DNA of 23,039 nt from positions 1 through 23,039 of the forward strand of contig CAZJYI010000165.1 in NCBI GenBank assembly GCA_964550025.1, in the 5' to 3' direction. This DNA comes from CAZJYI01 sp964550025 (GTDB lineage: Bacteria > Verrucomicrobiota > Kiritimatiellia > UBA8416 > CAYOBW01). A program made the translations under genes and the position numbers. Positions 16,837 to 23,039 of this stretch are shown here, one piece after another. How positions within the stretch are numbered: the stretch's first letter is position 1; every line of letters starts with the position of its first letter. Below the pieces are notes generated by a model, which searched no databases, had not been told where the DNA came from, and saw only the letters and a list, made by a program, of their open reading frames with translations.

Positions 16837-16917
16837 TGACTTCGTGACGTCATGACTCGGTGACGCCGTTGTGGCGGTTCCCCCGGGCGTCATGAAGTCA
16901 CGAAGTCATGAAGTCAT
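16837..16917. repeat. Inverted-repeat island of GAAGTCAC/GAAGTCAT words (copy 2)
   Basis: The right arm contains three tandem 8-mers (GAAGTCAC, GAAGTCAT, GAAGTCAT, about 16894-16917) preceded by GGGCGTCAT. The left arm 16837-16867 (TGACTTCGTGACGTCATGAC...TGACGCC) is its imperfect reverse complement; the loop is about 18 nt. It shares word and junctions with the island at 523-626. It fills almost the whole 111-bp gap between the first two TPR genes and ends 4 nt before the Shine-Dalgarno of the second. Confidence 0.75.
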
Positions 16918-16921
16918 CTTG

Positions 16922-16927
16922 AAGGAG
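16922..16927 (+). promoter_or_regulatory. Ribosome binding site of the second TPR gene
   Basis: AAGGAG lies 9 nt before ATG 16937. This decides the start against the in-frame GTG at 16871, which would read through the repeat island and place 22 hydrophilic residues before the signal peptide. Confidence 0.75.
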
Positions 16928-16936
16928 AAGCAGAAC

Positions 16937-19243
16937 ATGGAAACGAACACACGAAACCCGGTTGCGGGCGTTCTCGGTCTTGTGGCGCTCGCCCTCGCCT
17001 TGTCGAGCTCCTCCCCCGCCCAGGACGCCGACTCCCCCCGCCGCTCGCGCCTGTCCGCCGGCGTCGACCGGCAGGCCAAGCACCTGTTCGACAAGGCGAT
17101 GGAGCTGATGGAGTACAAGCAGTACGAGCGCGGGCTGGCCATGCTGAATACGGTCGTGCGCGACAACCAGGGCTCGATCCTGGCACACCGCGCCAACATG
17201 GCCATGGGCAAGCACTTCCTCGATCAGGGCAAGCCCAAGGAGGCGCTCAACTACTTCATGCTGCTGACCCGCGTGCTGGCGCCTGAGCCCGGCGAGAAGC
17301 AGTCGGAGGAATTGCAGGAGCTGTTCCGTGAATCGCTTTTCCAGGCCGGCTTTGCCCAGTACCAGGCAGGGCAGTATGCCGCCGCGTTTCCGCTGCTGCG
17401 GCGCTTGACCGAGGTGGCCGGCAAGAGCAAGTGGGCCAACATGGCCTATTTCTATATCGGCATGAGCCACTACAACCTGAAGAATTGGAACAAGGCGATC
17501 GATGCGCTCTCGCTGGTCGGCACCGAGGTCGAGGATTCCGGCGAGGAACTGGGCCGCATCGAGATCGGCCAGCGCTTCTACGCCAAAATCTCCGATGCCG
17601 ATGTACCGGTGATGCGCAAGCTCAAGCAGCCGATCAAGGCCAAGGTGACCGTGAGCAGCGGCGATGTCGAAGTTCTCGAAGGTGTCCCCGTGGCCGGCAA
17701 GAAGGAGGAGATGCTAGTCTCGGCCCCGACCGAGGTGAAGCCGGCCAAGCCCAACGACGGCCGACTGCAAATCCTCGGCGGCGACACGCTGGAGGTGACC
17801 TATCTGGACGACAGCACGCTTGACGGCAAGAAGGGCGTGCCGCGCACGGGCAAGGTGCGCGCGGTGAGTACCGGTACGGTCGGCTTCTTCCTGGGCGACT
17901 ACGATACCCCGGCCTACATTGCCTTCCCCGGGCAGCCGCAGGCGCTGCTGCTGCGTGACGCCGACCTCGACAAGAGTCCCGCTGCCGAGAAGGTGCAGGT
18001 GACGGTGCGCTCGCTCTACAAGATCGAGGCCAAAGAGGCCGCCGCCGATTCGGAAGAGGTGCTCGACATCTTTGCAGTGGACGAGGAGGAAGAGGACAAG
18101 TGGCGCGAGCGCGATCAGATTACCGTGGCCCTGGTCGAGAAGGGCGAGGGCACCATGATCCGCAGCGGCTCGTTCACCGGTAAGATCAACCTGGCGCCGG
18201 TTGAACCCGGAACGACACCGAAGAGTGGCGATGCCGTGCTGCATTGCGATGAACTGGATGAGCTGTCGGTCACCTACACCGACAAGGTGCATCTCTACGG
18301 CGACGAAGAGCGCGAGAACGAGTCGCGCATCAAGGTCAGCGGGTCGGTCAACTCCGGAGTCAGCGCCGACCAGTTCGTGGTCTTTGAGACGTTGCTCAAG
18401 GCGCGCAAAGGGTCGGTTGAGGCCGAGGCACTGGTGGGTCTGGGCGAGATCTACAAGGACATGGGCCTCGACGACCGCGCGGCGCAGCGTGCCAACGAGG
18501 CCTTGAAAAAGACCAACCCGGTGATCATGGACCGCAACAAGCTGCCGGGCGAACTGGTCGAGAAGGCCTTCAAGCTGAAGTGGGAGAGCGAACTGTTGCA
18601 GGACGATTTCGGCGCGGCTACCGCGACCTGCCTGGCCTTCAACCGCCTCTATCCCGAATCCGTATTGGCCGATCAGGCGCTGATGACCGTCGGGCGCTCG
18701 CTGGCGGTCAAGGGCCAGTACGAAGAGGCCGTCAACGTGTACGGTCAGGTCCTCAAGCTGGAGAATCCGATTTCGGCGGCTGAAGCCCAGTACCGAATCG
18801 GCGAGACGCTGCAGAAGCAAGCCGAGGAGGCCTCCGACGCTGCCGATGAGACCAATAGCCAGTGGGGCGCGGGCGGCATCGATGCCAAGACTGCCAGGCT
18901 ACGCCGCATGGGCGCGGCCATTGCGGCCTACCGCAAGTGCTTCCAGGCCTACCCGGAAAGCTCCTATGCCGCCGAGGCCCTGCGCCGGGTGGTGCGCCAC
19001 TACGTCGACAGCGAGGATTTTGCCCAGGCGGCCGCGCTGCTCGAGAACGTCTTCGCCGACTATCCCGACGCCGCCTTCCTGGACGAGATGCTGATGCTGT
19101 GGGCCAAGGTGGCCTACAAGATGGGCGACCCGGAGATGTCCAAGAACAAGCTGCGCCAGCTCATCTACGACTACCCGCAGAGCGGCATGGTAACCGAGGC
19201 CAGAGGGAAGCTGGCAGCCCTTGAAGCGAGGGATGCGGAATGA
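16937..19243 (+). CDS. Exported TPR protein with inserted Ig-like module (768 aa)
   Basis: The signal peptide covers about residues 1-32 (METNTRN, then GVLGLVALALALSSSSPAQ). TPRs occupy about 40-215 (LFDKAMELMEYKQYERGLAMLNTVV, ANMAYFYIGMSHYNLKNWNKAIDAL) and again about 475-765 (EALVGLGEIYKDMGLDDRAAQRANEALKK, MTVGRSLAVKGQYEEAVNVYGQVLK, YDYPQSGMVTEARGKLAAL). Between them, about 225-465, is a beta-rich region with the pattern GDTLEVTYLDDSTLDG, LLRDADLDKSP...VQVTV, FTGKI, LDELSVTYTDKVHLYG. This pattern is characteristic of Ig-like modules in bacterial surface proteins. An acidic run (DEEEED) lies inside it. A module of the same kind recurs near the visible end of the next protein. The stop codon overlaps the next ATG (ATGA), so the two proteins are probably made in a fixed ratio. 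No enzymatic function is visible; a scaffold or adaptor in the envelope is inferred. Confidence 0.82.
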   Translation: METNTRNPVAGVLGLVALALALSSSSPAQDADSPRRSRLSAGVDRQAKHLFDKAMELMEYKQYERGLAMLNTVVRDNQGSILAHRANMAMGKHFLDQGKPKEALNYFMLLTRVLAPEPGEKQSEELQELFRESLFQAGFAQYQAGQYAAAFPLLRRLTEVAGKSKWANMAYFYIGMSHYNLKNWNKAIDALSLVGTEVEDSGEELGRIEIGQRFYAKISDADVPVMRKLKQPIKAKVTVSSGDVEVLEGVPVAGKKEEMLVSAPTEVKPAKPNDGRLQILGGDTLEVTYLDDSTLDGKKGVPRTGKVRAVSTGTVGFFLGDYDTPAYIAFPGQPQALLLRDADLDKSPAAEKVQVTVRSLYKIEAKEAAADSEEVLDIFAVDEEEEDKWRERDQITVALVEKGEGTMIRSGSFTGKINLAPVEPGTTPKSGDAVLHCDELDELSVTYTDKVHLYGDEERENESRIKVSGSVNSGVSADQFVVFETLLKARKGSVEAEALVGLGEIYKDMGLDDRAAQRANEALKKTNPVIMDRNKLPGELVEKAFKLKWESELLQDDFGAATATCLAFNRLYPESVLADQALMTVGRSLAVKGQYEEAVNVYGQVLKLENPISAAEAQYRIGETLQKQAEEASDAADETNSQWGAGGIDAKTARLRRMGAAIAAYRKCFQAYPESSYAAEALRRVVRHYVDSEDFAQAAALLENVFADYPDAAFLDEMLMLWAKVAYKMGDPEMSKNKLRQLIYDYPQSGMVTEARGKLAALEARDAE

Positions 19244-22200
19244 GAGTGCCCAATACTTCATCTCATTACTTCATCTCGTTACTTCATCTCCTCTCATGGC
19301 GAGGAGGGAGAGATGAAGTAAAGAGATCAGGTAATGAGATTAAGAGATGGTGGATCACGCCTACTTTGTCTCTTTACCTAATCTCTTTACTTAATCTCCT
19401 CTCCCTTCCCGCCACCGCCGCCACCTTCGATGAGCAGCGCGCGGCCATGCGGGGGACGGTGCAGACCCAGCCCGAGTCGGCCATCATGTCGTTGCTCGAG
19501 GCGGGGCTGGCAGAGGGCAAGTCGGTGCTGGCGATTGCCGAGGCGCAGAAGTGGCTGCGGCAGAATCTGCCTGAGAACGAAATGCTGCTCTACAAGGCTG
19601 GCCGCGCGGCGGAGCTGAGCGGCGACTGGAAGGGCGCGGTTTCGCTCTACCAGCAGTATCTCGAGAAGGCCGATCTTGAGTCCGAAACCGCAGACGAGGC
19701 GGTCTATGCCGTTTACTCCTTGCTGCTGCATCGCCTCAAAGACACCGCCGGCGCCTATTCCTTCAGCCGCACCGAGGGCGACCGCCTGATGGTCTGTCCG
19801 CGTGCCAGGCAGTTTGACAAGTGGTTCCTGGATGAGGCCGTGCGCCATCCGCGCTACGATGCGTTGGCCGTGGCCAACCGCCTGCGCGCTTGCATCGAGG
19901 CAGGACTGCCCAATGACCTGCTGATTGCGCATTACGACAACTACTTCCGCTGGTTGCTGGGCAGTCTCGGCAACGGTACCGGCTACCGCCGTGATTTGCA
20001 GGTGTCAGAGGAGCTGTTTGACGCGTGCAAGGGCCTGGCGTCGGTCATGACCTTCGACGAAGAGCTCAAACTGCGTCTTGACTGGGCTGTATCGGTGCGC
20101 TTCTACGTTCAGCAACGGCTGGCCGAGAACGAGATTGATGCTCCCATCTCCGAAGCCGAAGCGCTCCTGGCCAGGTACCCGAGGTATGCGACGCAGGTCC
20201 AGCTCGGTTGGGCCGGCGGCACCAAGGATAATCACCCCAATCACGTGGGGGAGACCCAGCTCTATTGGGAGCATGAGCTCGAGGCCAAGATAGCGCCGAT
20301 TGTGGCGGCGGCCGCGGAGCTGTCCCCGTTGGAGCGTGCGGATCTTATCGCGATGTGGCAGCCGTCGGGTTACTGGCGCGAGCCGCACCGGGTGAACCTG
20401 CACAAGGTCCAGGCCGTAAAGGACTATCTGAAAGCCAACCCGAAGCTGATGAACCGTCGCGCGGGCCTGCTGATCCTGGACAAGTCCTGGAAGGAACTGA
20501 CCCCCGAAGAGGCCATGGCGTTGGCCCCGAAGGTTCAACAGAACGCGTCCCGCACGGCGGCGTTGATCCGCGCCAAGGCAGCGGGTGGCAAGGGGCAGGA
20601 CTATGCCAAGATTACCGCGGCGTTTCTTGGCCCGGAATCGTGGAGGTTTCCTCAGCATCACGATCAGCGCAATGCAGCATGGTTCGGGCGTGACGGACTG
20701 GGCGCTTTTGGAAGCGGAACCCCTGAGCAGAAGGCAGAGGTGGAAAAGCTCAAGGCGGCCCTGGGCGGGGGGCTCAATACCGTTGATGCCAAGAGAGAAG
20801 AGCCGGCTGCTAAGCGTATCGCCGCGTTCAGAAAGCTCTGGAATGACTACAAGTCGCCACAACCGAAGATTACGAGTGTTCGCGAGCGCCTGTGGAAGGT
20901 GCTGTTGTTTACGCCCGAGGTGATCCCCGAGCTGCTCAAGGACAAGAGCCCCGAGGCGCAGAAACTCGTGCGCGATGCGATATCGTCGGGGAAATTGACC
21001 GGCCCTGATCCGTTCTGGGAGCTGTACGGCGGGCACGCCAGGGTGAGCACGGAGATCTATGCCCCCTGCTCGATGGGCATGGCACGACACCACCGCGGCC
21101 TGGAGCAGATGAAGCAGCAGTATCCCGACAAATGCCGGCCGCATGCGCTGGAGACAGCATTCCGCGCTGCGGTGGCCGATGGGCTCAAGCAGAAAGAGCT
21201 CGTGCCATGGCAGGTGATGGCCTGGATCAACATGCAGTACCCGGAGGATAACGCCGAGCAGGTCAAGCTGATGCAGGCGCTTTTCAAGTCGCCCGCGTGG
21301 AAGACGATGCCGTTCGAGGTCCGGTTCTCCGCGCGCGAATGGTTCAACAAGGACGCCCTGACGGCTGGACAGGTGGCCTGGATCGATGCCGCCGACCCCT
21401 CCATCGTCTGCAAAGACCTGCTCTCCCTCACCAATGTGGCGGACGCGGCCTCCGCGTCCGCAGCCCTCGGCAAAGCTATTGACGGTGTCAAGAACTCTCC
21501 GGTCAAGATCGACCTACAGGGGCTCGACCAGTTGGCAGCCGTGACCAACACCGTCTTCACCGATCCGCGAGTTTTCGACCTCGTGCTCCAGGTCGTGGAC
21601 AACCTGCGCGAGTCCGGCCAGAGCGGTGCACTGGTCAAACGCGTGTATGCGCATGTGAGCGAGCAGCGGGATTCGATCTTGCTGCAACGCACGGCGGGCT
21701 ATCTCTGGCCGTATCTCACCGAGCGCGAGCCCCGTTCGATGTTCGACCCGATGCAGAGGCTGATCGAATCCCTGATAGAGGATCATCCCGCCACAGCCCA
21801 CGCGCTGGCGCGCGGCGGCGTGGACGCCCTGACCAGCGCGCGCAGCAGCTATGGCTTCGATCCCAGGAAACGTGTTCCCGAGATGAAGGCGCTACTCGGG
21901 AAGGCGGCGATGAAACTGGGACTGGTCGTGATCCCGGTGGCGCGGAATCACCCGGCCTATCCGGTCTACAAGTCGCAGGCGGAATGGCTGACCGCCAACG
22001 AGGACAGTGCCTGGACGATGCTCAACGCCGGCGACGAGAACGGCAGCAACTGGGGCCAGCTCGTGCCGGTTCACCGTGCGCTGTCGGTCGATTACCTCAT
22101 GTGGGTGCTGCAGCGGACGATCTACAGCCGTGACGACGCGCGCATGGAGGAGCTGGTCAAACCCCTGCGTGAGTGGGCCGGTGAAGAGGGCACGCCCTGG

Positions 22201-23039
22201 ACCAAGCCGGAGAAGATCGACCTCGAGATCGCCTACGGCGACATCGCGATGCAGCTCGGCCAGCTTGAGAATGCGCACAAGATATTCGTTAATACCCAGC
22301 AGAACGAGGCCTACGCCGACACGATCGATCGCCACAAGGCGACGCTGCGGCGCGTGAAGGTGGAGCGCATCGCCAAACGCTTCGACGACGCGCTCAAGAC
22401 GCTGATGCAGCTCGACATGGAGAAGATCCCCGAGCTCTGGTCGGCCAGCCGCTACGCGCGCGCCGAGGTGCACTACGATATGGAAGAGCTCGGAGATGCC
22501 GCCGACGACATCGAGGCGATCCTCGGACGCGAGCCGGATCACGAAGAAGCCAATATCATGCAGGGCAAGATCCACCTCGCGCGCCAGAAGCTGATGGAGG
22601 CTTCGGAACTGGATGTCGGCTCGAAAAACGCCAAGAACACCCTCGTGCCGGGCGAGAACCTGAAGGTGACCTTGAAGGACCCGACCCTGGCCGTGTCTGG
22701 CGCCGGCACGGAGATCGAGGTCGTGGTCTGGGCCACCTCGGGCGACAAGGAGCACTTCTTCCTGCGCCAGTTCGGCGACCAGAAGACCAAGTTCCGCGGC
22801 GAAGTCCGCACCGCCCTGGGTGCACCGGCCCCGGACGACGACGTGCTGCAGGTTATCGGCGACGACGAAATCTACTACGCCTACTCCGAGCGTTTTCGCA
22901 GGAGAATGAACGACATGGAGGAGAAGCGCGGCGGCCCCATCACGGTGCGTTCCGACGCGATTCTCATGGCGTCCGCGCGCAAGCTGCTGAGCGAAGCCGA
23001 GCAGCGCGTGGCCGACATGGAAGCGAAGATGGCGGCGAT
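19240..23039 (+). CDS. Very large exported helical-repeat protein, 3' truncated (at least 1266 aa)
   Basis: The frame is open from ATG 19240 to the window edge. The start overlaps the preceding stop, with GAGGGA 6 nt upstream (19228-19233). No other in-frame ATG occurs before 19447 (residue 70). Residues 1-61 are encoded across a repeat island yet contain no stop: a first hydrophobic segment (8-20), a charged stretch (21-36, R/K/E/D rich), then LSLYLISLLNLLSL (43-56) and PATAA, a good signal-peptidase I site near residue 60. Mature sequence starts about TFDEQ. Residues 65-1130 are helical repeats with TPR-like units (GRAAELSGDWKGAVSLYQQYL, YGDIAMQLGQLENAHKIFV, YARAEVHYDMEELGDAADDIEAILGREPDHEEA). 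From about 1138 comes an Ig-like module (GENLKVTLKDPTLAVSG, KFRGEVRTALGAPAPDDDVLQV, DDEIYYAYSERF), then a helix likely to be coiled coil. It probably forms one envelope complex with the two upstream proteins. Confidence 0.8.
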   Translation, partial: MRVPNTSSHYFISLLHLLSWRGGRDEVKRSGNEIKRWWITPTLSLYLISLLNLLSLPATAATFDEQRAAMRGTVQTQPESAIMSLLEAGLAEGKSVLAIAEAQKWLRQNLPENEMLLYKAGRAAELSGDWKGAVSLYQQYLEKADLESETADEAVYAVYSLLLHRLKDTAGAYSFSRTEGDRLMVCPRARQFDKWFLDEAVRHPRYDALAVANRLRACIEAGLPNDLLIAHYDNYFRWLLGSLGNGTGYRRDLQVSEELFDACKGLASVMTFDEELKLRLDWAVSVRFYVQQRLAENEIDAPISEAEALLARYPRYATQVQLGWAGGTKDNHPNHVGETQLYWEHELEAKIAPIVAAAAELSPLERADLIAMWQPSGYWREPHRVNLHKVQAVKDYLKANPKLMNRRAGLLILDKSWKELTPEEAMALAPKVQQNASRTAALIRAKAAGGKGQDYAKITAAFLGPESWRFPQHHDQRNAAWFGRDGLGAFGSGTPEQKAEVEKLKAALGGGLNTVDAKREEPAAKRIAAFRKLWNDYKSPQPKITSVRERLWKVLLFTPEVIPELLKDKSPEAQKLVRDAISSGKLTGPDPFWELYGGHARVSTEIYAPCSMGMARHHRGLEQMKQQYPDKCRPHALETAFRAAVADGLKQKELVPWQVMAWINMQYPEDNAEQVKLMQALFKSPAWKTMPFEVRFSAREWFNKDALTAGQVAWIDAADPSIVCKDLLSLTNVADAASASAALGKAIDGVKNSPVKIDLQGLDQLAAVTNTVFTDPRVFDLVLQVVDNLRESGQSGALVKRVYAHVSEQRDSILLQRTAGYLWPYLTEREPRSMFDPMQRLIESLIEDHPATAHALARGGVDALTSARSSYGFDPRKRVPEMKALLGKAAMKLGLVVIPVARNHPAYPVYKSQAEWLTANEDSAWTMLNAGDENGSNWGQLVPVHRALSVDYLMWVLQRTIYSRDDARMEELVKPLREWAGEEGTPWTKPEKIDLEIAYGDIAMQLGQLENAHKIFVNTQQNEAYADTIDRHKATLRRVKVERIAKRFDDALKTLMQLDMEKIPELWSASRYARAEVHYDMEELGDAADDIEAILGREPDHEEANIMQGKIHLARQKLMEASELDVGSKNAKNTLVPGENLKVTLKDPTLAVSGAGTEIEVVVWATSGDKEHFFLRQFGDQKTKFRGEVRTALGAPAPDDDVLQVIGDDEIYYAYSERFRRRMNDMEEKRGGPITVRSDAILMASARKLLSEAEQRVADMEAKMAA
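19255..19407. repeat. Three-arm repeat island of TTACTTCATCTC words inside the start of a coding sequence
   Basis: The left arm 19255-19295 has three tandem 13-nt copies of the word TTACTTCATCTC plus one base. The middle arm 19301-19348 is the same word inverted (GATGAAGTAAAGAGATCAGG...). The right arm 19369-19407 is again direct (TCTCTTTACCTAATCTCTTT...). Left and middle are complementary at about 26 of 29 positions, middle and right at about 27 of 30. The left and right direct copies are offset by exactly 108 bp, a multiple of three. The element lies wholly within the first 56 codons of the third TPR gene. Confidence 0.8.

Noticed and set aside
523..16917. CRISPR array interpretation of the repeat islands
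   Set aside because: The words are only 8-13 nt, degenerate, tandem without unique spacers, and arranged as inverted arms; no cas genes are present.

Overview
The window looks like a chromosomal segment of a high-GC Gram-negative, polysaccharide-degrading bacterium, most likely of the PVC superphylum (Kiritimatiellae, Lentisphaerae, Planctomycetes or a relative). This is inferred from the gene content: a LamG-type surface protein, a dense set of exported deoxysugar hydrolases, a URO-D-like protein of a type I associate with such genomes, and very large exported TPR proteins. There is no rRNA or tRNA here to fix the lineage. All real genes lie on the + strand; the long minus-strand ORFs are high-GC shadows.

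Region 1 (1-961) holds the 3' end of a LamG-domain protein and a 538-bp gap containing three structured repeat islands. Region 2 (962-14824) is a glycan-degradation cluster: exported GH78 alpha-L-rhamnosidase, a second shorter exported GH78, an ABC half-transporter of the exporter fold, a URO-D/methyltransferase-fold protein, a GH2 beta-galactosidase-like enzyme with no signal peptide, and an exported GH95 alpha-L-fucosidase (or related alpha-L-glycosidase). GH2 and GH95 overlap by ATGA, and GH78-2, ABC and URO-D-like are closely spaced, so they probably form two transcription units. Together they would strip rhamnose, fucose/galactose and beta-galactoside from a complex glycan such as pectin RG-I/RG-II side chains, algal polysaccharide or host glycan; the exact substrate cannot be read from sequence.

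Region 3 (15011-23039) is an operon of three exported TPR/helical-repeat proteins, the last running off the window. The second and third share a beta-sandwich (Ig-like) module, pointing to one envelope or periplasmic assembly. In related genomes I would expect ExbB/ExbD/TonB-like genes nearby, but none is visible here.

The most unusual signal is a set of repeat islands, each an imperfect inverted repeat built from tandem 8-13 nt words. Different islands use different words (GAAGTCAC/T, CGATTACGG, CACAAAAGG, TTACTTCATCTC). Two are in coding DNA: one lies inside the GH2 Ig domain and closely matches an intergenic island at 643-690; the other forms the first ~60 codons of the third TPR gene, where its repeated word encodes the hydrophobic core of the signal peptide. 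The three arms of that island can fold into two mutually exclusive hairpins, and its two direct copies are exactly 108 bp (36 codons) apart.
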